Below are positions 24,420 through 37,300 of a stretch of 64,000 nt of DNA, in pieces. Under the pieces are notes generated by a model. That model searched no databases and was not told where the DNA came from. It worked only from the letters and a program-made list of their open reading frames with translations. The stretch is from Allolobophora icterica (Eukaryota > Annelida > Clitellata > Crassiclitellata > Lumbricidae). Both the position numbers and the translations under genes were made by a program. Position 1 is the first letter of the stretch; each line of letters opens with the position of its first letter. The stretch covers positions 38,030,222 through 38,094,221 of the forward strand of contig OY744607.1 in NCBI GenBank assembly GCA_963556255.1, in the 5' to 3' direction.

Positions 24420-26550
24420 ATGTAACTTCTCATTAATTAATACAGTGCCTTTACAAAAATTTCTACCCATCCCCACATGCACCTCAACTACCCTGGCCAT
24501 AAAGCTGATCCATAATAATGTCTATCTGTTGTTTCAGAATCTCATATTTCATCATTAAAGGGTCCTTTTCAAACTATCCAGGCCACCCACTACAACTCAG
24601 CCACAGCCAGACAAAACCCTACGGCTCCCTCCCCCTCCCACCCAGTCAACCCCACACCTGCAGTACCAGAGGTTTCATTCCTTCATCTACAAAGGAAAAT
24701 ACTCCATGATGAATCAGCAATTGCAGCAACACGTCCTGCTTCAGGCACCAACAAGAAGAAACCGCCCCAGCAATACCTCAACATGCAAAGCATTAATTAT
24801 GCTAATGAGTCTCAAGTTCATTCCGTGGAGAATTTCTCCCACTCCAAACGACAGAGGGCGCCAAGGAAGTGGAACCCATTACCACTTTAACAGGGCTCAG
24901 ATTCCAACGGTGCCCACCCTAAACCACCGCCTCCACAAGGGCAAATCTCCACTTACCTACTTAGGGTCAAATTTTGACGTCTGACATTTAAGGCCATTAC
25001 CAAATCCACCAGAGCCAGGCACTTAAACTTAACCGTCGTCGGTTTGACTACCAAGAGCCAGAACACTTCAGACGAACATGTAACACTCATAAAACATGCC
25101 TCGGCTGTAAAACACATTAAATTTACTACAGAAAACACAGCAAAATTATTTGCTGACGGGAAAACAGGAAGCTAATTATAACAAATACATGCAGAAAGTA
25201 CAGATGCAATTAAGCAGGATGCTAATCAATGTTACAAATAGATACAATTAAACAGGAAGCTAATCATTACAAATACCTGTAATTAAACAGGAAGCGAACT
25301 ACTCAGAATAGGCCTACTGGACAAGAAGATTAAAGAAAACACAAACATTGTAATTGTAATTACGACAATTTGCATAGATTCGTTGGTAGCAAGCTACTTC
25401 TAGGACGCTTTACACACACCCACACACTGTCTACTATCAGAGCAAAAGCTAATGCTGGGAGTTACCTAGCAAGTACAGAACTTCTTTTTTAACCATATGC
25501 AGCTGATCACTTGCAAACACAACAGACTGATCAAGCTATGCTGCTCTGATAATTTCCCATTAATTATTCAACACAGCTTGTTATCTCAAATCTAAATCAC
25601 ACAAGAGAAAACTGCATTTCAACAACACTGGAAACTGTATGCATTTGTTATCTTCAGCATAGTAGACCAAACACTGTACACACAAAAAAGTACTCCCACA
25701 GCAGGCAAAATGGAAAAGCATGTGCAAAACTCATAATTTCCGACTGCAACCTCAAAACTATGATTAAAACCCTCGATGGCATAAACTGACAATCCTTCAA
25801 CGTGTTGTCAATCTGGATAAGTCAGCTGCAAGAGAAGGTCTTGGATCTCTGCCAAACGTTGACGGCTTGTAGGATCTTCCGTCCTTCAACAAGCAGGAGG
25901 TATACTGCCCAAAGGACCTTCTTTCAACAGCCACAGCCAACGGGAATTATGTGCACTGTTGATCGTTGATTCATCAATGAAATCAAATACACACAGACGC
26001 TAGCCAAACCAACGACATCTACCAACACTCATGTGAAACTCTGTCAGACATAATAATTGTGATACTAAGACGGCATAAAACGGTGGGAGGAAACGCAACA
26101 CGGCCTAGGGGGAAGGGCAACTAAATCAGTTATAGATTTCTTCAAAGGGTTTTGGGTTACAAAAGTCAGGGGCAGCACTCCTGAGAGATCCTTTGACCCA
26201 TCGAAGCTCCTGTGTTGCTTTGTTTCATTTCCTCGGCTCACTGGAGCGAGTTAAATTCCCAACCGGAAATCATTCAGCTGGTCAAAAACTATTATCCACT
26301 TGCCGTCAACACAACAATAGGGAACACAACAATAGGACGACGCTGCTGCATAAGTGCTCTGAATGAATGAACAATAGCCTTTCAAGAGGCTGGACACCCG
26401 CCCCCCCCAAAGAAAGCCATTCTTGTGTTGTACTTTCTATTGGCTGTCTATCTTGAAGTATAAGTAAAAGTGCAGACAGACAGTAGGGTCTGCCTCCCAG
26501 ATCAGCCCCCTACTGTTCCTGCTTTCCCTTCCCATCCAGAGTCTCACCTC
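24420..26550. other. Intron sequence, no feature recognised
   Basis: Unique-looking AT-rich DNA. The open frames at 24518-24984 show no domain. Confidence 0.45.
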
Positions 26551-26561
26551 CTCATCCAACC

Positions 26562-27315
26562 GGGGAACGGACATTATCCCCCCCGGACATTATCCCCCCG
26601 GACATTATCCCCCCCGGACAAAAGCCCCCCCGGACAGAATCCCCCCGATTTTAGCTAGGACAAAATCCCCCCCGGACAAAATCCCCCCTCTGTGTGATAA
26701 GCCTATTTCTACATTTAATTGAGAAACTTTAATAGACCTGTTGCCCTCGTGTCAGCTTGTTATTGTTGTAAACGTATAGACTAAAGACTTGTCAGTGTCA
26801 TTCAGGTGTAAAAATAAGACTTGTTAGTCGCCTAGTTCTTAACTTTAGGCTTGTTAATGTCAGGATTCGCGAGGTCCGCTGCCCAAAAAGCGGGTCAGGC
26901 TCAGCGCCAAGCAGCTACAAGCCGTCTCCCGCACCCTTGTTAGCGTCACTATAGGCTAACGAATGAAAGGAAATATGAAATGCATATATGTATGTATATT
27001 TGTATATATGAATGTATATATGTATGTGCGTATATGTATGTATGTATATATGCATGTATATATATGTATATATGTAGGTATATATGTATATATGTATATT
27101 ATGCATGTATGTATATATGTTTGTATGTATAGATGTATTTTATGCGTGTATGTATATATATATATGTATGTTTGATATATATGTGTGAAATATAGGTTAT
27201 TATTTCCTAGACGGGGGGGGGGGATAATGTCCTACCCCGGGGGGGGATTCTGTCAGGGGGGGCTTTTGTCCGGGGGGGGGGGGATAATGTCCGGGGGGGA
27301 TAATGTCCTACACTC
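26562..27315. mobile_element. MULE-like palindromic element with GGACATTATCCCCCC arms
   Basis: The left arm (about 26567-26695) is built of short units such as GGACATTATCCCCCC, GGACAAAAGCCCCCC and GGACAGAATCCCCCC. The right arm (27209-27310) carries the same units inverted. CATCCAACC flanks both sides (26553-26561 and 27316-27324), a perfect 9-bp target duplication, which suggests a Mutator-like transposase. The centre contains a TATATG/TATGTATG microsatellite (26980-27180) and no gene. Confidence 0.75.
26980..27182. repeat. TATG/TATA microsatellite inside the MULE-like element
   Basis: Imperfect runs of TATATGTATG. The open frames rich in Tyr, Met, Ile and Val here are translations of the repeat. 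Confidence 0.9.
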
Positions 27316-27744
27316 CATCCAACCACCTGCCAGCTTCAGCCAAGCACAAAGGAAGGCAAAAGGGCAGGAAGGAAGGCAGAGTAAAGATCTTGTCCTGCTC
27401 TTTCCTCCCTCACTCCATCCACAATTTGGCTACTGCACTGACCGGAGTCCAGCTAATTGATGCCAATGCAGACATCTGTCACCAGGGATAACCACACCCT
27501 GTGCCCGAATTAGGGAAAACTAATCCACCCCTTCAAACAATGGCTAGGCCAGATTATATTTCATAGGCCTTCTGTGAAGACCAAACAATCCGCTCTAAAA
27601 CTGTCCATTATTCATTACTCCAGTGTTCTGCATAATCTGGAAATGCATTGGCAATCTGCCGCTTCACAGATCACTTTTGGAATATTCTATCCTGTAAAAT
27701 GTGAAAGCTTGTCCCACATTAATAAAGGAGGCTTTGTTTAGGAA

Positions 27745-27812
27745 ACTTTAATTTCCTATTACTTTCACATTTTAGCTATATTTTGGGTCCGAGCTAAAAT
27801 GTGAAAGGAAAT
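27745..27812. other. Hairpin in the first coding intron of the L1-family gene
   Basis: TTTCACATTTTAGCT and AGCTAAAATGTGAAA pair across a 14-nt loop, with TTTCCTA and GGAAATT extending the stem imperfectly. Confidence 0.7.
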
Positions 27813-28136
27813 TATTAAAGGATATCTGCAGAAAAAGAAATTGACTAGTATGGAAAATATGTTTAAATATTTGTTTAACAAATGATGCTACCACTCGTGA
27901 AATGAATGCACTGTGATTTTGTAATAAAGGCATCTACAAACTATGGGAATCCAATTTGGTTCCTTCAGAGTTCTCCCCTTTGACACCCAATATTAATTTC
28001 TAAGATACTGGTTTAACTAAATGTATGCATGTAAGTGTACATGTACACATGTAGGTGTATATGTATGCATGAATGTGTATATGTATATAATTTATGAATG
28101 CAAGTGTGTATATGTAAATATGTATGTGTGTTTATA

Positions 28137-28383
28137 CACTGTATCCCAACTAAACTGATACCTTTTTGTCTTGGCAATAAATCTGTCAATTCTAAAAGTA
28201 ATTCATTAAAATTTTCTATATTGAAAGAGGGATAAATAATCAATATTTTTCAAACATTTCATCAAATTCTATCAACAGAGGCGAAAGTTATGCACATTCA
28301 AAGTTGGACAAACAAAATTATATTTAGAATTGACAGATTTATTGCCAAAACAAAGAGGGTATCACTTCAATTGGGACACAGCG
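28137..28383. mobile_element. Tc1/mariner-like MITE with about 58-bp inverted repeats
   Basis: The left arm starts CACTGTATCCCAACT and the right arm, in reverse, CGCTGTGTCCCAATT. The two arms pair over about 58 bp up to TGTCAATTCTAAA. TA flanks both ends (28135-28136 and 28384-28385). It lies in the first coding intron of the L1-family gene, about 120 nt past the donor, and would form a stable hairpin in the transcript. Confidence 0.75.
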
Positions 28384-28502
28384 TATATGTGTATGTATGT
28401 ATTATGTACATATGTATGTATGTATGTATGTATGTATGCATGCATGTATGTATGTAGTATGTACATACGTATGCAGTTTTATACACCATGCATTCTACAT
28501 AC

Positions 28503-28656
28503 CATCAGCTGAATAGACTCCAATTAGCAGGATCTGGATAGATGTCAAACAAGAGATGATGTACATGTTGCTGGGTGCAGTGGGATCCAGCCACAAGAAG
28601 AACAAGGGATGGAGGAGGACGAAGTGGAGGAGGAATTCTTGACTCCAAGACCAAGC
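28503..28656 (-). CDS. L1-family cell-adhesion molecule, exon with signal peptide (first coding exon)
   Basis: This exon opens the L1-family gene. The coding part runs from the ATG at 28566 down to 28503 (64 nt). It gives M-Y-I-I-S-C-L-T, a hydrophobic core ending LLIGVYSA, then D, and leaves one base over (phase 1). That is a standard cleavable signal peptide of about 20 residues, as expected for a type I membrane protein. The 3' end has a good donor (ATG|GTATGT at 28502). Upstream, a TTTCAG acceptor puts the exon start at 28656, so bases 28656-28567 would be 5' UTR joined to a further upstream exon. The leftover G plus TG of the exon at 16680 makes a Val codon and keeps the frame into the first Ig domain. 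Seen: frame, splice sites, hydrophobic core. Inferred: direct joining to the next exon; a small exon inside the 11.8-kb intron cannot be excluded. Confidence 0.7.
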
Positions 28657-29574
28657 CTGAAACACAACAGATGCCAGTATCAACACAACTTATCAACTAA
28701 CTGATAAAGAATTTCAAACAATTTAAGGACCGCTATTTACTCAGGCTACTTACTCTTCAGCCAATGATTATAAGCTGGGGTCAAAAACCAGGGTTGCTCC
28801 TGGTGTGGTGCCAATTTTCAGTTCTAAAGCAAAGACGGTTCCCACTCCCCCATCTTTTTGCACAATGCAGTGAGGCCAATTTTAAAGCTTCCTGTTGCAG
28901 GGATAGCAAAATTTGATAGGATACAATATTTTAGCAAGGGGAAACATAGAAGCCCAATCCGTACGTACTTAAACGGTCACAATTAGGACAAAACACGATT
29001 TTTCCATATGATATCTACAGAACAGTTACAAACAAATATGGGCTTCTGGGTCACATGAACCAATTACATTTTTATTTTGTTCACCTGTTCCTCATCAGAT
29101 CATCTGGCTTTGCAGCTGAGCTGGAATCCTATCATAACCCTTCACCCCTTAGCTGTAAGTGTCCCAAGTATTAAACGTCACCTGCTTGCAACTGCCTCAG
29201 ACCTTGTTGGTGGCATAACTGCCAATCCAGAACAAACCGATACAAATCACCCCACATCCCATCTTTCCAGGTCTCTTGACCTTCCCCTCTGACCTCAGCC
29301 AGACCCCATGATTCAACTGGTTCTACCACATACTTATGAATGAATTAGTTGATTCATCTAGCTAGATCTACCAAGTCAGATTACACAGGGCCTCCTTAAC
29401 TCAAAAAACCGCACATGGTTCCCAGTAAAAAACAGTATGGTCTAATATGTCACAGACAGACAAACAGACAGAAAGACACACACACACACACACAGATAGA
29501 CAGACACAGACATCTAGTATTCCACGGTTATGCATAATAACTGAGTTTCACTTCCTGTCCTGTTCTTCAAAAAG

Positions 29575-31376
29575 CATACAAGAACAGTCCTCTGACTCCC
29601 CTTATCTAACCCCATAAGAACAGTCCTCTGACTCCCCTTAATCTAACACCATAAGAACAGTCCTCTGACTCCCTTAATCTAACCCCATAAGAACAGTCCT
29701 CTGACTCCCTTAATCTAACCCCATAAGAACAGTCCTCTGACTCCCCTTAATCTAACCCCATAAGAACAGTCCTCTGACTCCCCTTAATCTAACCCCATAA
29801 GAACAGTCCTCTGACTCCCTTAATCTAACCCCATAAGAACAGTCCTCTGACTCCCCTTAATCTAACCCCATAAGAACAGTCCTCTGACTCCCCTTAATCT
29901 AACCCCATAAGAACAGTCCTCTGACTCCCCTTAATCTAACCCCATAAGAACAGTCCTCTGACTCCCCTTAATCTAACCCCATAAGAACAGTCCTCTGACT
30001 CCCCTTAATCTAACCCCATAAGAACAGTCCTCTGACTCCCCTTAATCTAACCCCATAAGAACAGTCCTCTGACTCCCCTTAATCTAACCCCATAAGAACA
30101 GTCCTCTGACTCCCTTAATCTAACCCCATAAGAACAGTCCTCTGACTCCCCTTAATCTAACCCCATAAGAACAGTCCTCTGACTCCCCTTAATCTAACCC
30201 CATAAGAACAGTCCTCTGACTCCCCTTAATCTAACCCCATAAGAACAGTCCTCTGACTCCCCTTAATCTAACCCCATAAGAACAGTCCTCTGACTCCCCT
30301 TAATCTAACCCCATAAGAACAGTCCTCTGACTCCCTTAATCTAACCCCATAAGAACAGTCCTCTGACTCCCCTTAATCTAACCCCATAAGAACAGTCCTC
30401 TGACTCCCTTAATCTAACCCCATAAGAACAGTCCTCTGACTCCCTTAATCTAACCCCATCAGAACAGTCCTCTGACTCCCCTTAATCTAACCCCATAAGA
30501 ACAGTCCTCTGACTCCCCTTAATCTAACCCCATAAGAACAGTCCTCTGACTCCCCTTAATCTAACCCCATAAGAACAGTCCTCTGACTCCCTTAATCTAA
30601 CCCCATAAGAACAGTCCTCTGACTCCCCTTAATCTAACCCCATAAGAACAGTCCTCTGACTCCCTTAATCTAACCCCATAAGAACAGTCCTCTGACTCCC
30701 TTAATCTAACCCCATAAGAACAGTCCTCTGACTCCCCTTAATCTAACCCCATAAGAACAGTCCTCTGACTCCCCTTAATCTAACCCCATAAGAACAGTCC
30801 TCTGACTCCCCTTAATCTAACCCCATAAGAACAGTCCTCTGACTCCCCTTAATCTAACCCCATAAGAACAGTCCTCTGACTCCCTTAATCTAACCCCATA
30901 AGAACAGTCCTCTGACTCCCCTTAATCTAACCCCATAAGAACAGTCCTCTGACTCCCTTAATCTAACCCCATAAGAACAGTCCTCTGACTCCCTTAATCT
31001 AACCCCATAAGAACAGTCCTCTGACTCCCCTTAATCTAACCCCATAAGAACAGTCCTCTGACTCCCCTTAATCTAACCCCATAAGAACAGTCCTCTGACT
31101 CCCCTTAATCTAACCCCATAAGAACAGTCCTCTGACTCCCCTTAATCTAACCCCATAAGAACAGTCCTCTGACTCCCCTTAATCTAACCCCATAAGAACA
31201 GTCCTCTGACTCCCTTAATCTAACCCCATAAGAACAGTCCTCTGACTCCCCTTAATCTAACCCCATAAGAACAGTCCTCTGACTCCCTTAATCTAACCCC
31301 ATAAGAACAGTCCTCTGACTCCCTTAATCTAACCCCATAAGAACAGTCCTCTGACTCCCCTTAATCTAACCCCATA
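29575..31376. repeat. 36/37-bp satellite array, about 49 copies, with higher-order pattern
   Basis: The unit starts ATAAGAACAGTCCTCTGACT and ends AATCTAACCCC. Two unit types alternate: a 37-bp form with CTCCCCTTAAT and a 36-bp form with CTCCCTTAAT. Divergence is otherwise almost nil except at the edges (CCTTATCT and AACACC at the left, CCCCATCAGAA near 30460). The array lies upstream of the signal-peptide exon of the L1-family gene and would be inside its transcript if the 43-kb exon is real. Confidence 0.97.
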
Positions 31377-32684
31377 AGGCAACCCTGGGTATGAAGTTTT
31401 AGTGACTTCACTTGACCATGTTATCTACCACTAGGCCTCTGCATCGGCCTCTAGCATTCTAAATTAAACAGAGGTACATGGCTGATTTAATTTAAGCTTT
31501 CAACTGATATCTCCATGCATCTGATAAACAGTTTCACTGGAGACCATGTCAGGCTGCATTACCAGGTTACATTTGTCGTGGTCTTTGAAAGGTAAAACAG
31601 ACTCATCGGCCTAGTTTGCAAAATCCGGTACATAAGTTAGGGAGACAGTCTATTTCTGGACTGATTGAAACACTAATTGAAACTTCTTGTATAATAACAA
31701 AGCCTTAGAAGTTACAACATACGCTTCAAATCAATGCAATTGTCGCAGCCCATTCTGCATGGCATTTCTGCTTTGCAAGGAAGCCAGAGCAGTTCTTGGC
31801 AGTATTGATTAAATGTAGATTCAGTGATTCACAGCTCATTCACAATTTCCTGTGGTTGACCAGGTCATCTTCGCGCTCGTCACCCGGAATGACCCTATAG
31901 GGACTCAAGTCAAACTGTTTGTCCATTTCCCATTCACCATGCTTAATTCTTTGCTTCCACTACTTCACCCTCCTCCCATTACGTAATTTGACAATTTGGC
32001 CATAAAATGGACGACTAGAGTCCAGCTTGGTCCGTCTAACTCTGGAATTACACACAGCCCTCTCTTGTTCAAACATTGCCCCGCGCGAGTCCACAGTAAT
32101 CCCAAACAGTCGGCACCCTGGCTGTTTACCCAAGTCCCCTCCTCAGCCAATACGCGTTACACTGGCGGGGGGAGGAGGGCTATCCGTCTTTGTCAGTCTA
32201 GCTGTCCGTTTTCCTCCCTGTCAGGTCAGTCCGTCTTCCGTCTCTCAATATAAACAATCCACAAACATGGATGCCGTCAATCTGTGTTTTTTTGTAAGTA
32301 AATCATCATAAATGGCAAACCGAGGCAAGGGAGTAAGTAAGCAATCAGTGACGGCAAAAAAGAAAAGTCATCATCACACACAAACAATAGAGGCATAAAA
32401 GGTCACTCAACACAGAATAAATAACACATAAAACTGTCATTTCTCGTCTCCCTCCCCGGCACCTGATTCAACACACCCACACACACACACACGGGAACTC
32501 TGATTTACATGTATAATTGTATATACTTGAAAATCATTTCTATTAATGGCTTTCAAATTCCGTGCTCGAGTTAATATGTCCACGAATTAACTGCCAAAGG
32601 GTTTAACTGCACCTGTAATGTCCTATATTAATTAAATTTAAAATTTACTGCTGGAATGTGGAAACCTTACATAAGAAAAGCAGT

Positions 32685-32957
32685 CCCTTAAGCTAGCCCT
32701 GAGGCAGCAATAGGTATGAATGTTAGCGACTTCATTTTCTTAGCCTCGGCATATGATGGCGGTTGGCCAGTCCTCTCCCTTGCCATCTCATCTTCCAACT
32801 GACAGTGTACAGTCAGTGTACTCATTATAGCCAAGTTTGCTCGGTGGCACATGTGGATCAGAAATCTCGAACCAAATTCTGCCGTGATGGGGATTTGAAC
32901 CCATGATTTCTCAACTGACAGTCCAGCACGCTAACCACTACACTATCAAACCCCTCA
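32685..32957 (-). mobile_element. tRNA-derived SINE, family A (reverse)
   Basis: In reverse it starts GGGGTTTGATAGTGTAGTGG, then TTAGCGTGCTGGACTGTC and GGGTTCAAATCCCC (B box). The body and 3' part match the other family A copies. It is one of the best-preserved copies, and its uninterrupted head helps define the 5' end lost at the interrupted ones. Confidence 0.85.
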
Positions 32958-33249
32958 CATAATTCGTCTTATAATACAAAAATGTAAGGGAACGGTTTCT
33001 TTTTGATCAAAATAAACTCAGAACACAGAATTCAATAACAAAGCACTCATTAACAAAGAATTCATTAGTGGAGAATTCATCAGAATTAATTAGTAGACTG
33101 ACAACTGGTGCCCATGTCAGCTCAATCCCAAATGGTGACGTTTGCAATTTCATCTGTTTTGATTTATATTGTTCAATATCTACCAAAGGAAAGACTGTGG
33201 AGTTTTCGGGAGGGTTTTAACAGAATCAGAGGTGCATGATCGCCAAGTG

Positions 33250-33647
33250 CTGTGTTTCCCAATCTTATTTGTTATGGAACCCTTTTTGATGTGAAAGTTG
33301 TTTGGCAGAGCCCCCACCTAAGCAAACATATTCTGGTATATGTAGCGCCTGTGAAGTCGACCAATAGACATGTATGTTTAATAACATAGTTCTGAATAAC
33401 TGAATTCTTTTTTATACAAGCAGATGTTAAACAAAATGGCTGATGAGAACAAATAAAGTTTAAACTAAGTCCCTTGCAATGCAATACAGGGAATTTTCCC
33501 AAGGAACCCTTCCTTGCCTTCACCTCTGAGTCTGATTTATAATGTAACAACAAATCCAACCATGCTTTTTAACCACTTTGCTCAAGGAACCATTGTCTTT
33601 CCGTATGGAACCCTAGGGTGCCACGGAACACACTTTTGGAAACGCTG
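33250..33647. mobile_element. hAT-like element (GTTTCCCAA type) inside a SINE
   Basis: This 398-bp insert has left end CTGTGTTTCCCAATC. The right end, read in reverse, is CAGCGTTTCCAAAAG, with a matching GGAACCC block further in on both sides. The flanks GCCAAGTG (33242-33249) and GTCTAGTG (33648-33655) match at 6 of 8. It is old and decayed. It differs in sequence from the element at 11791 yet sits at the same SINE octamer. Confidence 0.55.
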
Positions 33648-33940
33648 GTCTAGTGGTTATGGAGACACCTGAGGTCGGGAGGGGGTTCAGCTCCCACCCA
33701 AAACAGAAATATTATGTCTGATACTTCTTTTCCATTAGTGTCTCTTGCGAACTCAGTTAAAGTACATGAAGTTTCTACTTATTACAAAATGAGTACATTC
33801 ACTGCACACTGGTGGTTAGAACATCAGCTGGTGAGGGAGAGGCCTGGCCAACGCCCTCCTATGCAGAGGTCAAAAACTGCTAACACAGCATAGCTTTTGC
33901 TGCCTCCGGGGGTCAGCTGTCTTAAAGGGACTCCTACTCA
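33648..33940 (+). mobile_element. tRNA-derived SINE, family A, head interrupted by hAT-like element
   Basis: It begins GTCTAGTGGTTATGG directly at the hAT-like border. The family body follows (ATGAGTACATTCACTG, GCAGAGGTCAA) and the tail runs to about 33940. The separated head AGAGGTGCATGAT is at 33229-33241, on the other side of the insert. Confidence 0.75.
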
Positions 33941-34399
33941 ACACAGCCAATAAAAAACATAGAAAATCTCTCTTGAAAACCAGAATCTTTGTAAGTTCTG
34001 AAAGCAATTATAATCTGAAGATATCCCAATGCCAAACACCAAGGTGACTGGAGATGAGTGTTAAACTGTACCAATTACAAGCTGTCTTTGTATGTCTGAC
34101 GGCAAAACAATCTCAAGCATGCCTGAGATTTCAGACACCAGGGTCATCCAGATCAACGTTTAGTCAAAGTCAGTCCCACAGGAACCCAGCCTCCAAAGGT
34201 CATAACATTTACACCAGAGACAGACAGAGGAGGACAAAGACCCTAACAGACAATAACAGAGAAACACCTGGACGAAAGAAGATCACTGGAACGGAGATTT
34301 CCAATGGAAGGACTGGCATCATCGACCCCTATATTCCAGCCCAACACATTCCTTCAGTCTTCGTCAGCCCTGGAATAAATTACTTCAGGCAGGTCTAAC

Positions 34400-37300
34400 A
34401 TAGCCTACCTACAGTAATTCAGTGTTAACTCCATTTTCAGCACCTTTCCAACTGCACCCAGCATTTCATTAAGGGTAACATTTTCCTAACCTGGGACAAG
34501 GCTAATGAGTCCCAGATAATCTCTCCAGCTCCTGCACAAACTGTTTCTTCACGAGGCTTCATACAAAAAAACCATAAATAATAATAAAGGATTTAGGTTT
34601 ACATAAGCTAATCAAATTTATTAGTAAAAGAAATATGTGTAATTACAACAGTTAAACTTCACTAACCAATGAATTCATTCTCTTCCAACTTACTTATCAT
34701 ACATACCCTAACAAGATCCATCACAGTCCATTACAAGTTACAAGACAGAAAGCATACTGGCATCAAATTGTTGAGGGCTTTCTTGAAACCGGATGGATTG
34801 GGTAATATCCTAATAATTGACTGAAAGGAGACTGAGATTGCTTTATTGGCAGAGTTTAGCTTAATCAAGCCAATCCCTCCTCGTCTCAACTAATGTGACC
34901 TAGTCCATTACCTGTAGGAGGCACATGGCATTACTTATCAGTTCCCGGTTGATGAGTCAGATGCTCAGTCCAGAAAGATGCCATAATTAAGATAAAGGGG
35001 GAAATAAAAGCAGAATGGACGGAGCAGATAACAGTCCTGACCAAGCGGTCAAGTCTTACCATAATTATGGATTTTCTATACATCCTATATTAGGATTGTC
35101 TCAAAGAGTCTTGTGGTGGAAGACAGCTCATCAAGAAACACACATTTGGACAGACGAACAGAGACACAGCAATAAAAGGAAACAGTGCAACTAGAATGGA
35201 AACACTAACAATGAAGATGATAATGAAGATAATGTCTATGGCAGCGACGATGGTGATTGTGGTCATCAACATCCAAATAATAATCATAATAAGCAATCCC
35301 AGATCAAGCAAGCGAGCTTCATTTTTCCTTGCCCTTGAGATAAGAGCCTTGGATTTACTACTAAAATGAAAATAAAAATATAATAAAAACATTATTACTA
35401 TTATTAATATCATAAGTATTAAATAATTCTACAATACTACAAACAATACTAACTATAATAATAGTAACAGTAACAGTAATAGTAGTAGTAGTAGTAGTAG
35501 TAATAATAATAAAAATATTAATTAATAGTAATTTTCACTGTTAATAATAATTATAAATTTTTCCTATCAGGCACAAGAAAGCTACAACTCTTAGAACTTG
35601 GACTTAATCACTTTGGATGCAAGATCAAAGAACTAAATTATTAGATGGAAATGAGTCATTTGTAGACATCACAGTTCGCAAGGCCTTGAAGTCCGATGGC
35701 GCACGAGGCACAAAGAACCTTAAGTAGCCACTATGAACAGACGGAATGTTCATTGACAGGCCACAGCACACGGTTCCCTTAAGACCAGATGCGAGCTTCG
35801 AGGGGGTCCTACGCCCTCCGCCACTTAACTGGGCAAACTAATAAGTAGGCTACCACTGGGCAAGTCGGTAACACCACTTTACTCCACGGGGCTAGAAATA
35901 CTGCCAAAGACAACCACGAAATTTTCAGGTCCATAGTTCAGCAGGAAGCCAGTACAGAAAAGATCAAAGGACATGACTGAAATGAAATCTGTCTCCTTAC
36001 AAAAACATATAAAAACCAATACCTCTGACAGCAACCAGAACCAATGCACCTTTTACAGTATGTGTGTATCCGTGTAGGTATTTGGTTTAAATAAATGTAT
36101 GTATTTGTCCAAAACATATTTATATAGCACTATTATAGACCTTCAAGCGAAAGTGTTACCGTGTTGTACAGTCTGAAAAAGACGGAACAAAGAAGTACGG
36201 TGTGAAAACAAAAGACCAGAAAGAGAAGATGTGTAAAATAACAACAAAACAAAATAACTTCTAAGTTTTATGCGATTGTGTGCTTCTTAGTTTCACAGCC
36301 CTGCCACCAGCCGCAGCTGCCACAGACAAATAGGAAAAAGCAACCCCAGTATCTAGAAAATTTAAATATAAAAAATAGTCACAAGTTTCATTTCCACAAA
36401 ATCATCACTTATACCACTGGTAGCACTGTTATTAGGATACGCGGGAGGGGCAAAATGGTAGGGCACGGGTCTGTGATCCTAGGATCGTGGTTTGAGCTTG
36501 CTGAGTGGACTCAGTGTAAAGACCTTGGAAAGCTGCTCACACACACACATGTACAGCCACGCACGCACCCACATTTGTCTCACTCCTTCAGAGACACACA
36601 CAAACACACTCACACACACATGCACCACACTTGTCTCACTTTTTCAGATTTACTGATCATACGCACATAATATATAATCAGTGCAACAAATAATTAAAAT
36701 AAACTGTTGTTGAAAGACAATTAATTACAGTCATGAACTGCTTTGCAATAAATGTTTTAAAACATCAGTTTAGCATCATTGCTTCTTGCAAACACAGTAC
36801 AATGAAATTAAAGAAGCTGTAATTATGCTACTGCCTCGGCTGATAGGTGCCAGATAGCGCCAGCGGTTATTTCCGATGCAACTATAGCGATGGCAGAATG
36901 AATGCCGACAGCAACAGAGTCAAGAGAGTAACCGTACTGTCAGTAAATGCAATCGCTGTTGCCACTGCATACAAAGGATGCCGTCTAGTTCGAGGACAAG
37001 AGTTTGCAGCCTCAGGTGGTGCAGACATTAATGAGGCAAAGGTGAAAGCCCACAAGACACTTGCGGTCTGCTCAGAGTAATCAGATAGCATTGAAGCTAC
37101 CTACACTTTGCCTTATTCAGAGGGTCGGCCATGTGCTACCTCACCCAGCTGTCTAACATCTGTCCAAACCCGGAAACAACACCACAGGCGAAGTGTCTCG
37201 GCCTGTCCCTTTAGAAGGGTGTCTGTCTGCTCCACACGGGGCAAGAGTGGCTAGTTCTCCCCAGAGAAATGTTATGTCCTTTTAATTGTTGCACTATGCA

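Noticed and set aside
29575..31376. CRISPR array
   Set aside because: The repeats are contiguous with no unique spacers, the unit is 36/37 bp without gaps, and the genome is eukaryotic; this is a satellite.
36847..37080. 77-codon frame as a gene
   Set aside because: Amino-acid composition is gene-like but no domain, splice signal or homologous motif was recognised.
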